64,000 nt of DNA, taken from contig ARYC01002479.1 in assembly GCA_000711775.1 (NCBI GenBank), positions 1 to 64,000 of the forward strand, written 5' to 3'. The notes under the pieces were generated by a model. That model saw only the letters and a list, made by a program, of their open reading frames with translations. It had not been told where the DNA came from and ran no database searches. Origin of the DNA: Oxytricha trifallax (Eukaryota > Ciliophora > Spirotrichea > Sporadotrichida > Oxytrichidae). Below, piece after piece: positions 24,190-37,090 of the stretch (positions within the stretch are counted from its first letter, which is position 1; each line of letters begins with the position of its first letter). Both the position numbers and the translations under genes were made by a program.

Positions 24190-24384
24190 TTCAGATTTAT
24201 ACTAAAACAAATTAAAGATTTATATTAAATGTTGAAATCTAATATATAAATAAATGAATCTTTTATTCAATACAATATTAATAAAATGTATTTAATCTAA
24301 TTGTAAGATTTTAGTTTATTTTTAGCTTGCATATTTAGAATAATATTGGCAATAATTATAAATATTAATATAAAGACTAATAAA

Positions 24385-27233
24385 ATGAGTAGAACTTTAT
24401 GTAAGTATAAGTTTGTTTATGATATATTAATGTTTTTATAGTGCTCCAACCTTCAACTCTGGGTTTTGTGGCTAATCAAGACATGCCACATCATTTGAGT
24501 ATCCTCTTCAGAGCAAGGTAAGAAATATTTTGCGCTTAACTATATATTTTCTCATAAATATTTTTGGAAATGATCTAAAATAAAGCAAATCTATTCTTAA
24601 ATGCTATTTTAAAATAATCATATTCTAATCATTATATTTATGTAGACCACCTCTAGAATATCAGAAACCAATTGAAAAAGGTAGATGCAAACCACTTCGC
24701 AGCTACTTTGATGGAGTGCGTGATTACTTTTTATAGGGTACCAGAATAAATTGTTTGCCTATTTTTATTGTTTTTATTAGTAGCATTTATCACTTGCATC
24801 TATAAATTGCTTAATTTCTTATATGATAAAGTCATTATAATCAATATTTTCAAGTCAAATTAATCAAGATTTAGCCATAATTAATGACCACTAATTAATT
24901 GATTACTTTGCTATGTTTGAGGATGTGAATGAAACTGAGAAGCCACAGCAGAAGCAGGAAGTTGAAAAATCTGATGTAAAGAAAGAGAGAATAAAGAAGG
25001 AGAAGATTATTGATCACTTAGTTCATCAGTAAGAGGATCTTAAATAATGTAAGTATAAATAAAAACAAAATGGGGGTGTTTATATGTATATGAAATTGTT
25101 TCATTATACAAAAAATTGGATTTTGTTAATTTTTGTTTTATTCTGTAAAATTAGATAAAGTATTTTATAAAGAAATTTTCAAACAATGTAAGTTATTTTT
25201 AACCCCTAAAAAAAGTCTGATGACGGTAAGTTGTCTTGAAAAATTTGGATAATCTTCGAGGCCAAGCTTAAAAAATTGTTCATCTAAAAAATGAAGGGAA
25301 ATTCTGAAAGTCTGATATAAAAATATTTGAGTTTTCTCAAAAGTCATTGATTGAATTGCTATGACTAAGAACTTCATTTATGGTGATTGAAGGGGGAGAT
25401 TAAATGTAATAAATTAAATAAATTAGTTGATATTTTATTTAATATTCTTAATTTGATGCTACTTAATTAATATGCATATTGTTATGAATAATTAATATAA
25501 TTTTCCATCCATTAAATTTGATCTGATTCTGAGGTGATAAACCGATATTAACATCATAACTTTGATTATAGGGAATCCTTACAAAGATCAGAAAATCAAA
25601 GGAGACCCCTTCAAGACCATCGTAGTTTCTAGATTGGTAAGATATTTCTCTATCTTTTTCAAAATATTCTATAGTCTTACAAAACAGATGAGAAAACTCT
25701 CAAGAAAGAGTTTGAGGTTTATGGGCCAATTAAGAGAGTGAGAATTATTATTGATCAGCATAGTGGAAAACCCAAGGGTTATGCCTTCATCGAGTATGAC
25801 AATGAGAGAGACTTCTAATGTAAGTTGGTCGATAATTTTAACGTTTTATCACGTTGTTAACTTTGCGAATTATAGTGGCTTTGGAGAGAGGCAATGGAAG
25901 AAGAGTAGATGGCGCAAGAGTAGTGGTTGATTATGAAAGAGGCAGAACTAAGACTGATTGGATTCCAAGGAGATTGGGAGGAGGCAAAGGCGGTGATAAA
26001 CGCAGAGACCGTGAGACAGAGAGAATTGAACCCATAAAATATATTCATTAAATATTTTTTAATTTTTCTTGACATTATTCAAGTATAAAATATTAGAAAG
26101 TATTTAGATATCACTTTTAATTAAAATTTTATTTATTTTTATATACCTTAAATTTTGAACAAGTTTTTTGGACAAACATATTTTTTATTTATATTCTTAC
26201 TTTGCTATATTTATCCAAAATTTTAATCTATTAATAATAATATAAAAAAATTTTAAACTTAAATTCAAATATGTTTAGATTTCATATATATTTGCTCAAT
26301 AAAATGAGGTTTTCTAATATGAATATTTTGTCTTTATAATTCCATAAATGACAATTATTTGGTGTGGTGTCAACTGAAGCTTAATAAATAAGCTCAACAA
26401 TATCTGTTTTTAAGCATTGGTAAATATGCAAAAAGTTATATTTTAGACTCCAATATCTAGAAAATATTAATGAAATTATTCTATTAACAAAATATCATAA
26501 TTAAATGAAATTTTTAAGAAATGTTTATGGGTATTATTGAATGATCAGAGACTTGAAGAAATCTCACCCCAAACTCAGAAGTAGATCCAGAAGTCAGGAT
26601 AAGAAGGACAAAAATATTGATGCCAACTCTAAACCACCTGACCAATCTAATGGTAAAATTACCCATAATTCCAAATCTAATGAACACAAATCAATTCCAT
26701 CTTTTTTGCAAATTTAAAAAAGAGTGTTGTCAAAATCAGGCACTCAGCAACCGACTGAGGAGAAGAAAGAATCAAGAAAAGAAACAGTTAATGACGCCTA
26801 ACCAGCCAGAAAGCACAGATCTCGATCACCCAGGGATAAGTCCTTGAGAGACAGTCACCGTGACAATAGAGACCACAGAGACAATCACCACAGATCAGAT
26901 AAGCGCAGAGACTAGGATGATCACATCTCACCAGCTAAAAACGACAGAGATAGATCAGAGAGAGATAGGTCTGAGAGAGACCGTGGTAGAGATGACGACA
27001 AGAAGAGAGGTGACAAGAAGAGCAAGAAGGATAAGAAAGACAAAAAGGACAAGAAAGACAAGAAGGAGAGGAGAAAGTCCACTGAAAATAGAAAACCTGA
27101 TTAAAAAGATGCAGTCGCAAAGTCTGATTAGGATGAAGTTAATAATAATGGACATCAAATTACTGCTAATGGGAGTGATCCTATTGCTACTGTTAATGGT
27201 GATTAAGTTGTTGAGGAGGGCGAGATTGAATGA
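24385..27233 (+). CDS. SNRNP70: U1 small nuclear ribonucleoprotein 70 kDa (U1-70K)
   Basis: Spliceosome U1 snRNP protein that binds stem-loop I of U1 snRNA. N-terminal U1snRNP70 region: [20 protein letters not shown] then [20 protein letters not shown]. Next, a charged helix and [20 protein letters not shown] lead into the RRM. RNP2 is near TIVVSRL, RNP1 is [14 protein letters not shown], with [13 protein letters not shown] between. After the RRM come [17 protein letters not shown] and [12 protein letters not shown], signatures of U1-70K. The C-terminal RS/RD/KD-rich tail (26545-27200) ends EEGEIE at TGA 27231-27233. GT-AG introns at 24401-24441, 24518-24645, 25049-25571, 25637-25674 and 25820-25875 restore the frame. 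An IES at 24722-24900 has a 9-bp pointer. A further insert of about 500 bp (26020-26540) separates the RRM part from the RS tail; AGAGAC or AGA repeats could be its pointer. Confidence 0.95.
24722..24900. other. IES in U1-70K, pointer GATTACTTT
   Basis: 179 bp between GATTACTTT (24722-24730) and GATTACTTT (24901-24909). Keeping one copy joins GGAGTGCGT-GATTACTTT-GCTATGTTT, reading [13 protein letters not shown] in the U1-70K frame. Nine bases of identity at both edges make chance unlikely. Confidence 0.85.
25049..25571 (+). other. 523-bp GT-AG intron of U1-70K, possibly with a nested IES
   Basis: Splicing from AAATAAT/GTAAGT to TTATAG/GGAATCC gives KQWNPYKDQ, the expected W-(D/N)-P site before the RRM. 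Other introns in this gene are 38-128 bp, so this one is unusually long. 25180-25400 has higher sequence complexity and an antisense open stretch of 70 codons without family resemblance. Confidence 0.6.
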
Positions 27234-27234
27234 G

Positions 27235-27827
27235 TATTGTAGGAAAACATTTGAATTTGGTAAATACATTATATTAAAATTATAATTATTCAAAATCATC
27301 GCAATCAGCTTTGTCGTAACCAAGACAACACGATACTTAATCGATAATAAATTCAAAATTAGTTGGAAAATTTACAAGGATTCCTTCCAAATAAATTTTT
27401 AAGTTCCTAAAGGAGATAAGGTAAGTGAATATATAATTTTGAGATTCCTGAATATTTTTAATTAAATTTCTTTTTATCCACAAGGTCACATCCTTATTGA
27501 AGGGGTGCCTGTGTTTGATAATCTTTTTAGATTTAGCATTTATACTTACAGATTTAAAAATTTTAGTCGACTTGGACTTCTGTAATTCCTGAAGCTAGTT
27601 TAATTGACTTTAATTTGAATGAAAAACCTAGTAAACAAATCACTTTTAAAGTCAAATTAACTCTCTTCAGGTATGCTGTAAAGTGTACCGCAAACAGTAA
27701 AGTCCAGCTAATTTTGAATATCTTATCGAACAAGTACGAAATTATATAGGATTGGACAAAGCTAATTGCCATGATTTTTAATAATTCATAATTTAACTAA
27801 TCCAAGTTCAAATGTATTCTTACAATA
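27235..27827. repeat. MITE-like element, copy 4 (diverged, long centre)
   Basis: Left edge ATTGTAGGAAAACATTTGAA and right edge, inverted, ATTGTAAGAATACATTTGAA. Roughly 170-bp arms match imperfectly, with shared words CAGCTTTGTC and TTCAAAATTAG. They enclose about 250 bp of unique DNA instead of the tight turn seen in the other copies. It begins one base after the U1-70K stop codon, so it lies in or next to the 3' untranslated end. Confidence 0.75.
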
Positions 27828-27995
27828 ATAAATTAAAGTACATGCCTTTTGTTCAATAAGCAATCCTCTTTAATGGTTCAAGAATCAAGTTTCTAATTAA
27901 TTTAAAAAGTTTTCTTTAACAAATAAGGTCAAGAGCCTCCTTTCAATTAAAATTTTTGGTAATATATAAATCATGATGTGTAAATGTTTAATGAA

Positions 27996-29747
27996 TCATT
28001 TTCTATTCTATTACCTCTTTAAATTTATCTCAGTAAGGTTATAGGTGTGTTTAAGAAAACTCTAAATATTTTTCTTTAGATATTTGCATTTAGTTTAAGT
28101 ATTATCTAGCTATGGAATTATCTTTATCATATCTGCACTTTCAAAATTTGCTAATTTATAATCCTTAGATACTTTAAAATTACCTCTACTTTACGTTCTA
28201 GATTTCTGTTACTTCACTTTTAAACTTGCTAAAGCGTTTAAATTTGAGATTTATTTAGTTTTACTAATGCCTGGAAAGGGGTTATTGGGGTCTTCCTCTG
28301 CAACATACAATAAATGCATCTATTCCCGTTCTAATTGCTGTTTTAGTGATTCATTGTGTTTTTAAGACATATATTGTGAAATATTTTTCAAATAACTCAC
28401 TTTGTCTCTTTCAATATGCTTATCCATTGATACTTATCCCTTTAATCTTTTAGAATTGAAATTACGATTATCATTAAGCTACTGAGTTTTATTGAAATTA
28501 TTAGCATTGAAGCTGTTTTAATAAATATTGTTGTGATCAAAAGCTGATTAATTAATGTTGTTAAAAGTTATATGATTCTGAGAATAGTCATGATTAATTA
28601 TGATACTTTGGCAAGAAATTTAGTGCCTTTAAATATCTTTCTAACTTTTATTTATTAGTCTTGAACATAAATGGAACTCATCAGACTCGTTTTAAGCTAA
28701 CTTTTATAAAGAAATTAATGAAGATTGTTTTTCTTATTTCGGAAACTAAATACCTCTTTTTTGCAAATCTGACTCTTGTAGTTTATCGAGAGATTTCTCC
28801 CATTTGTAGTATGATGGACCTGGAGAAGTGTTCTTCATAAAAAGGTTATTTAAATATTTTCATTTTAAATGTATAGAAATAGATTTTAATTTAATTTTGA
28901 TACTTACAGCTTCGAATTGATCGTATTTAAATCTATCAGGCACTATCTAGTTTTTAGGTTGACATAGAGAATGATGCTATAAGTTTCTCTATTTTTTCAT
29001 CACTTTAATTTCGTCTAATAAATCTTTATAATGTTCCCTGTAATTTTAAAAGATATTTGGCTTTACATTAAGTCTTTGGTTTGATTTACTTTATGTGCCG
29101 TTATATCCAATTTATGGATTTTTTAAAGATTTTTAGTCATTATCATATAATTAATTTGGTTTTTTATTCAAAGGTATGGAATTATATGATCTAGATTCGG
29201 AAATTGAATTGAATTTCGCATTTTCTTGATTATTTTTATCCTTTTTTATTTCAGGAGACTTTTCAAATTTTTATTTGTAACTTCCTTCAATATTGAAGTT
29301 TGACTCATCAATCTAAAAATCAGGCATTATGTCAGATTATCGCCTTTTATTATTAAGAAAAGTGAATTAATAGCTGTTTTACCCGATATTAGAGCTATTC
29401 AAGACATCATTTTGATTTATCGTATTATGTAAATCAATATTCTTCCTAGTTTTAATTATCCTACCAATGCTATCTCTTTCTCTCAAGAATGGCATAAATT
29501 TTTCATTAATATTTTATTTACTTTCAATATCTTTTAATGTGGATATATCTACTGGTTATAAAACAAAATCTTATCTATAATCTTGAATTGTTTAATTTAA
29601 CCCCTATTTCATGAAATTATTGAATATTTGCTTGAATTCCTTTTTATTTTTAAAGATGTCTTTTCATTCCAGATTTCAATTCACTCTCTCTAATAATATT
29701 TATGATGAGGAATTTTTATATTAGGAGATATCAATGAATTGAGTCAT
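27996..29747 (-). CDS. Second sperm-tail PG-rich (SHIPPO) repeat protein
   Basis: Minus strand. Candidate ATG 29747 (MTQFIDISQYKN). Later blocks: PVDISTLKDIESKQNINEKF then MPFLRERDSIGRIIKTRKN (29555-29450); PDFQIDESNFNIEGSYKQKF (29325); IVPDRFKYDQFEA (28950) before a GTAAGT; NTSPGPSYYKWEKSLDKLQE (28825), the SHIPPO motif; a long Asn/Gln-rich part (28620-28460); AEEDPNNPFPGISKTK (28300); and a basic tail to TGA 27998-27996. Near 29690 two TGA lie in the start frame, so an insert or frameshift must be present there. The family associates with microtubules of cilia. It is fairly close to the other SHIPPO gene at 7818 but otherwise not similar in order. Confidence 0.7.
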
Positions 29748-30037
29748 GTTTTAAGACATTACTCTCTTTTTATATTAATAAGTTTAATTACAAAAACAGC
29801 AATTAATTTTAATAATCATAATTATATATTTCCAAAACAAAATATAGTTTGATATGCATAAGTAAAATTTATATATGAAGTGTAAGCATTTATTCAATTT
29901 AAAGTTTTAGTGATTTATATAATTATTGTGAGTGTTGATATATTATAGATTTGTATAAATATATATAATAAAATGCTACAGAGATTTTTCTCATGCTTCA
30001 ATGACTCTTCAGATCTTTTTTATTTTCATTAATACTC

Positions 30038-33000
30038 ATGAGTTTATAATATTTATTATTATATTATAAATAAGATCAACGTTAGATAGATCTATCAAGG
30101 AATACATTGCCCGCAAACAATCTTTAATGTTTCATACCTCAAGTTAACCCAGAAAGTAATGTTTTAGGCCAGGGAATTAACTTCGAAACTCAAAATGATT
30201 TTGGGAATTCATAAAATAACTTTATTGGAAAAATGATACTTAGATAAATTTATTACAGAATCATTTAATGATAAAATTATAATTTAATTTTAATTTTAAT
30301 ACAATATTGGAAGTAACCATGTTGCGGGAAATTAAAATGGAGGAGGACCTGGTAATCTAATCCAAAAAGTAATAACTTAACATTAATAAATCGTTGTATT
30401 TATCATATTTATAGTTCTATCATGATTAACATCATCTGGATGACCATGATAATAATTTCACTGGAGGATTCGAAGATACCAAAATTACAACAGCTCTAAA
30501 AAGAACTTAAATTAAAGTCAAAATTATTATGCATTTTATAAATAAATCACACAGCATCTCCATCTAAAAATCATCTACATAAACTGTAACTAGAAGAAAT
30601 GAATCCAGATTTGGTACCTGTTTTTCATCAAGGAAATATGATGTCAAGAAATCGCATGGATAATTCTCAAAATGATTTATTTAACCCAAATCATAATAAC
30701 AATGATACTAATACTCAAATACAATAAAAATGCTTGTATAATAAATAAAATAAACAATGTAAACATTCTTTGTGAAGTAAAAAATTCTAAAAATAATCAG
30801 AATATTATTTCAGAAATTTTCATATTCTATTTCAATGTATAAATAAAAAATTGACATAAATGCCATCTATAATTCTTTGTTTAAATTTCTCTAATAATTT
30901 GAAATATATTGTATCACTTAAACAATAGTTTTCCATTTTTACCTTAAATTAATTTCCCAACATTGTTCATTTTTAGCCTTAATAATTTTGAAAGAGAAAG
31001 TCCATAGGATGATAGTTAACCTACTATTGAGCATTATTTTTTGTAAAAGTTTTAAATTATATTTTATGCAATATACTTAGTCTTATTTACGCTAATTTTA
31101 TCAAATTTTGAATTGATAACTAAGAACCTATAATTATTTAGAATAACCATTTCAATGCCTAAGTCACAGAGGATTTAAGTTTGATAAGCCAACGGAACAT
31201 AGATAAGCAGTTAAATAACTATCTATAGTAAGCCAATGTTTTGAGCAATCACCCTCATACCCTGAGCTCATAAAGAAGCCCAATCCGCACTTAAACTCAA
31301 TAAATTAAGAGTTCTGAAAAGAAGCCCAATAAGTAATAGAAAAATGATAGAAGTTCCACTGATAAAGAGTATAGCAGTGGATCCTACTATGCTGCTGGGC
31401 CAGGAGGTTAGCATTCGAATAATAATTATGGATAGAGTTTTCAGCATATTTCTCAATAATCATCGGCTTGCAAGCAACACAGCTTGGACTCATCTCAAGC
31501 ATCATCGAGGATAATGTTTAAACTTTATATCAAAAGTAATTAGAATAAACTTTTAAAAACAATGTTTAATGCAGCTCAGTGTCAAACATCAAACTATGTT
31601 GATCATTAAACGACTACCATACCAGACTTAATGCCAATTAGTACTCAAAACAAAGATTCTAAGACTCCTGGCTAATCCTTTTACAAAACTTTGGGTAAGA
31701 CCAGTGCGAGACACAAACGAACCACAACTGGTGCATTTGCCATTAAGAAAGATAAGATCATACCATTTCAATCAAAAGCTTAAATTTAGTAAATACAATA
31801 GCAGTAAGTATCTCAAGTTCCATAAACAAGAAACATGAAGGCTTCTTTCGGTCTTGAGAACAGTAATATTAGCTATTAAACTGTTCAAGCTCCTAGGAGT
31901 ATCAGAGCTTCAATGGCTTCTAAATCAGATTCTTTGAAAAGTTCAAGTTAAAAGTCTACACCTCTTAAGAGAGGTCAAAGAGCTTCCCCTTCATAGTGTT
32001 AGCAAATCATTGATTAACTCGAGAATAATGTCATAATTGAAGATCAGTAAGAGTAAAACCAAGACTTTGATTAAACTTTAGAAGAAATTAAAAGAGATTC
32101 TTTCGAGGGGCAGTAAGAAGACGAATATTAATAAAATACAAAACATAAGGAAATTATATAAACAAAATACAAATTACTGGTCATTAAAATCATAGTTACA
32201 AATATAAATATAGAAATGATATAAAAACTGCGAAAAATGTATTGAATTAGCTCTCATAATTATAGCAGTATAGTAATTGTAATTGTTAGTATTTTTAATA
32301 TCTTTATTTTTAATTGATTTTCCAAGTTATTTTGTGTTTGGCATCCAAGTGTATGTCCTAACATTCTCACTTATATTTTATATTTTGCATGAAATTTTAA
32401 ATTAGAGGTTTGCAGTGAAGTCTCCTATAATCATATATTATTTGAATGATTCTTCAAATTTATGATAATACTTCAAAGGATTCGCATTTTTTCTTTGAGT
32501 ATATGTAATTTAATTATTTTTTTAAATAGAATAAGTATTAGGGTCAAAAATTCTTGTAAATTTTAAAGAAGTGAGACAATTTTACTTACTAATATTTTGG
32601 AGTAGGAGCGACCCATTCCATTTTTATTATAATTTGAGACTTATGAATATTAATTATGTTTGTATTTAATTCAAAATAAAAATTTAATTTGAAAAATTCA
32701 TGCAAAATAATTGATAGGGGGAGTTTTAGATTATGATGATGGTTATTAAATGGATCTAGGAAATCTTAAATCACTAAATAAGAGACATACCAGTAAAACA
32801 GAGGTCTTTCAGCCAAGCATGATTTCCTCAGCAAAGCTTGCCAAAGCTTAAATTATTGGAGCTTTGCCCTCGAATCACTCTAAACAGCCCACTTTATTTC
32901 AATAATCAATTACAAGCAGTCACTTAAACTCCTAGAATTTGATAAGCTCAATAAAAAGACTGTAGCAGTAAAATCATAAGAAAAACTAAAGTTCAATACC

Positions 33001-34500
33001 TTTTCTTTAGCATGCTTAAAATACTGCAAATTTATACTCTACGAGAAACAGCAACCTACAAAAAAGAAATTTAAATATATTTTAATGTATTTTAATTTAG
33101 AAATACTCAGATATCACATTCTCCATAAACAAGAGATCAAATCAGTGATAAAGCACCAATCTAAAATTTAAAACTTTCTTAAAATTTGAAATATTAACCA
33201 GTATCTCATTCAAAGAGATTTAAAATATTTTTGAATAGTTTATTAGTATCATTAAAATAAAAATTAATAATCAATATTATTTTATCAGTCTTACTACTAA
33301 AAATTATTAAATTACGATAATATTCTGATAATTTGAATCTAAATTAGTAATTATTTCGTAATTAAATGATAAATATCAATCTTTCTTCTATGTATAATAA
33401 AAAAAAATATTTAATATTGATTAAATAAAATAACCCATATCTTATTCAAATTTCAGTTTAATTTCTTAAATAAGTATTTTTGATATTTAAACTATAATTA
33501 ATTTTATGCATGATTTTAATATATTTTTGCATCATTTAATTTATAAATAATTATTATTTTGTTATATATTTTTATTAGTTATTATTTTAATTATTTATTT
33601 ATTGTATTTATTTAGACTTAGCTATGGCAATGCCGGTCAAATAAATCAAAGACCAAATGCAAGTCCTCTTAGGCCCACTCCTTAACACAAAAGTATAAAT
33701 TAACTTGAGGAAGATAGCATTAAATTAGCTGAATTTTATAAATTTCAATTTATAAAATTAAGAATTCAATTACTGGCATCATTAACTTTTTTTCATGTAT
33801 AAGCTTATGGTTCATTTTATGAACAAATTGATATAAATCAGGTAAATCATAATAATTTTTGTAAAAATTAATTCAAAGATTTATGAGTGCTAATTTTATA
33901 TAATTCTAAATTATAAAAAATAACTATAAGATAAAGGTATAAAATTCCTACAATATTTTATAGACTAAATTGAATAATAGTTGTTATAATTTATTTCACA
34001 AACTCAAAATAAAATCCACAAGTCGTCATTCTTATTATTTGAAGCATATATAACCAACTACCTACTAATTAGCTGAAGGTCACTTCAAAAGATTGAGTAT
34101 GGGTTCACCTAGTGATTATTTCAAAATGCAAAATCACAGCAACATGTAATTAGTCAATGCTAACTTGGATTTAATTAACAATATTACAATCAAAAGATTT
34201 AATATAATATATTAATTTGAGAGCAAAATAATTATTTAAATAATAGCAGCAGTTGTCAAAATGCAAATAATAACAATAACAAGAAGAAGTTTACTATTAA
34301 CTCTTTAAATAGTGGTTCAAAGTATAACTCCAATATTTCTGTTTATTACATATAAATAGATAATAGTACTAGTTAATAATGTAAATATATATTTTAAATT
34401 TTATATACTCATAAATTTAATTTAAATATCTCACAGAACAGCAACAATCAGAGCAACTCAAATAAGTACTCTTCAGTAATCTAATAAAACTTTAAAATTA
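30038..34500 (+). CDS. Long Q/S/N-rich hypothetical protein, many MDSs
   Basis: Possible start ATG 30038. Clear blocks: 30072-30222 (PQVNPESNVLGQGINFETQN); 30305-30365; 30412-30510 (DDHDNNFTGGFEDTKITTAL); 30545-30730 (EEMNPDLVPVFHQGNMMSRN); 30976-31040; 31141-31520 (SSGSYYAAGPGGQHSNNNYG); 31567-32130 (KTSARHKRTTTGAFAIKKDK and Ser/Gln-rich parts); 32735-33060 (KRHTSKTEVFQPSMISSAKL); 33095-33230; 33620-33745; 34020-34190 (HFKRLSMGSPSDYFKMQNHS); 34205-34330; 34435-34500. Separated by AT-rich inserts with in-frame TGA. Low complexity dominates and no domain is recognised. It could be an RNA-binding or scaffold-type protein, which is speculation. The 3' end is not fixed. 34500-35240 shows no coding block. 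Confidence 0.55.
30223..30304. other. IES in the Q/S/N-rich gene, pointer TATTGGAA
   Basis: 82 bp between TATTGGAA (30223-30230) and TATTGGAA (30305-30312). The joined frame reads NNFIGSNHVAGNQNGGGPGN. Confidence 0.75.
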
Positions 34501-35240
34501 AAAAACAATTATGAAATATTCTTTACTAATATCATGCTTATAATAAATTATTCCTTTGATGTAAAATAAGAATTAAATTTCTAACTTTAATAATGGCAGT
34601 TATATGAGTGAATTAAATTTAATTAGACTTAATATTTTCCTATATAAAAATGAAAAATTCATTTACTGCTTAATTATAAAGGAATTAAGAATTGTAAATT
34701 TAAAATTCTACATAAAACTGTAAATAAATTTGGACAGTTAAGTTAAATTCTTAAAATATCTCAGTTAAAATATGTGAAAGTATTTCTTCTCAGAATTAAA
34801 GCATATTTAACTATTTATTAATGAAAAAATTAAAATTATATTATTTAATGCTAATTTATTATAATTACTGGCTATTTTGTATTTGAAAAATTAAAAAATT
34901 GTATATCTAATTATAATAAAATGAAATTTTGAGAATATTAAATCTTTTACGAAATTTATTTCAAATCAAACTCTTAAATAAGTCAAGATATTCTTCACTC
35001 TTTTTTGAGGGGACATACTTGCTTTTCTTATATTATATATAATATTCAAATTAAGTTAATATATAAAGAATTAAGATTATGTTCAAGCTATCTTTCTCAC
35101 TTCATTATAGTCAACTACACTTAATTATATAGAGATTAATCTATTTATGAATATTTATATAAGAATAATAATTATTTTCAATTACACATTTGCCTGTGGT
35201 ATAGATTAATATATATGGTCATAGTTTGGGAGCATTAAAA

Positions 35241-35885
35241 ATTTGGGGGGGGGCCATATCTGAACCAAAGAAACAATCTTTTAATCAAAGGTTTTTTTAA
35301 TAGTTTTAATAAGTTGGCGTACCTGCTCCGGATCAAAATAGGATCTGAAAATACGAAAAAAATATTTTCAAGTGCGAGAGATTTCTCCAAAGCATTGAAA
35401 ACGCTTAAGATGAGACTCAGATATTATCATGAAATTACATTAATTTTTATATTTTTTTCATAATTTTTATTCACATTTTTTGCAATTTTAAACTATTTTA
35501 CTTGCTCAAATTCTTGTTAATAAGTTATCTTACACAAATAAATTACTTGAAAATTACATTAATAATTTAAAATATCAATTTTTATAATAGGATGTTATGC
35601 AAAAAAACTTATTAACAAGAATTTGAGCAAGTTAAATAGTTTAAAATTGCAAAAAATGTGAATAAAATTTATGAAAAAAATATTAAAATTAATGTAATTT
35701 CATGATAATATTTCATCTTAAGCGTTTTCAATGCTTTGGCGAAATCTCTCGCACTTGAAAATATTTTTTCGTATTTTCAGATCCTATTTTGACCCGGAGC
35801 AGGTACGCCAACTTATTAAAACTATTAAAAAAACCTTTGATTAAAAGATTGTTTCTTTGGTTCAGATATGGCCCCCCCCCCAAAA
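35241..35885. repeat. Palindromic element with homopolymer G/C edges
   Basis: Arms 35241-35525 and 35601-35885 are near-perfect inverted copies around a 75-bp AT-rich centre. The left edge is a run of nine G (35245-35253) followed by CCATATCTGAACC; the right edge is ten C (35872-35881). The arms include CGTACCTGCTCCGGATCAAA and GTGCGAGAGATTTCTCC. No ORF. Not related by sequence to the ATTGTAG palindromes. Confidence 0.9.
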
Positions 35886-36285
35886 TTTAGATTGCAAATA
35901 TTTATTTTCAAATTAAGTAGTAATTTTTAAATTCTATAATGGCCGAACTTTTTCTTGATCATAATTTATAGTTGAGACACTTTAACAAGGATTTAAATGA
36001 GATTAAAATCTTATATAAAATATTCAATGCTTTATAACTTTAAAAACTTATTAATTTAAATTCTTTATCATGATAGTTCACCCTAAAGTTCTATTAGGAA
36101 CTCTCATTTTTAAATAAATTTAGGTTTTTATGAATTTCTTGCTCACTCACTTAGTTTAGCAGATGTAGCTGATGTATTATAAATTTTCATAATTTTTAAT
36201 TGCTAAATAAAACATGAATGATGTATGATTGCTTTCATTTGTGCTTGGAAGTGAAGATTACTGGGGTTTTTATCGAGCTTTTTAC

Positions 36286-37090
36286 TCAACTTGGAATATC
36301 AATCTTTTTGGATCGTCCCTTATAAAGTCTTCTGGGTCTTCTTTTAAATAAATTAGTATTATATAATAAACTAAAATTCTTTCCTTGCCCCATCTCTTGT
36401 GTGCAATGAAGTTTGGATGAATAAAGCTTACTACCAGCTTCCTCCAACTTCACGTTCAATCTTATTATATTAAATAGAAGTGTCATCGATTTAAATTAAA
36501 AGAATCAATTATTATTTAATTATCTTTTAAGTGCAGCTAAATCCCAGTGTAATTATATAAATTTAATTTAAGTGAATATTGCAATGATTTAATTCTTAAT
36601 GAAACAGAAATATAATAGCATATTGATTTATTTTTTTAGTTAATTTTAAAAATCAATTTTAATTCTTAAACTATATAAATTTTTAATATTGATTCATCTA
36701 ATATTTTTTATATATTTATTTTTTTTACTTAATTTGTTCATTTGGATTTATTAGCTGTATCTTTGGTAATAATATCTTTCGCTTATTAAAGCTAAACTTA
36801 TTCCTTCTAGACTTCTTTCTCTTAAGATACTAGAGGTGAAAATTATTAGGGTGTAATCTAAGCATTCTCAAGAATTGGAATAAACTTAGCTTCTTACATC
36901 AAATATAGTATATAATTGGATTGTAAATTAAATTATCGATGTAGCTAGCATTCATGATTTCTTAAGCAATTTCACTAATAAATAAGCATAATCTCTCAGG
37001 AATAGTTTTCTTTTTTTTAGTCAGTAACTTTAAATTGTTATAAATACACTAATATTATAAGTAAATGTAAGCTAATGAAGAAATACATCA
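36286..37090 (-). CDS. Weak small hypothetical gene, 2-3 MDSs
   Basis: Minus-strand coding-like blocks: 37020-36905 (KTIPERLCLFISEIAQEIMN); 36899-36738 (MQEAKFIPILENAQITPQQF, rich in TAA/TAG Gln codons); 36486-36286 (MTLLFNIIRLNVKLEEAGSK, then RRPRRLYKGRSKK) to TGA 36288-36286. In 36899-36738 another frame is also open (basic, LKRKKSRRNKFSF), so the reading is not certain. It could be one gene or fragments of two. No family recognised. Confidence 0.35.

Noticed and set aside
26617-27356. Several short ORFs on both strands over the Lys/Arg-rich region.
   Set aside because: They are out-of-frame shadows of the U1-70K RS/RD/KD tail and of the adjoining palindromic element.
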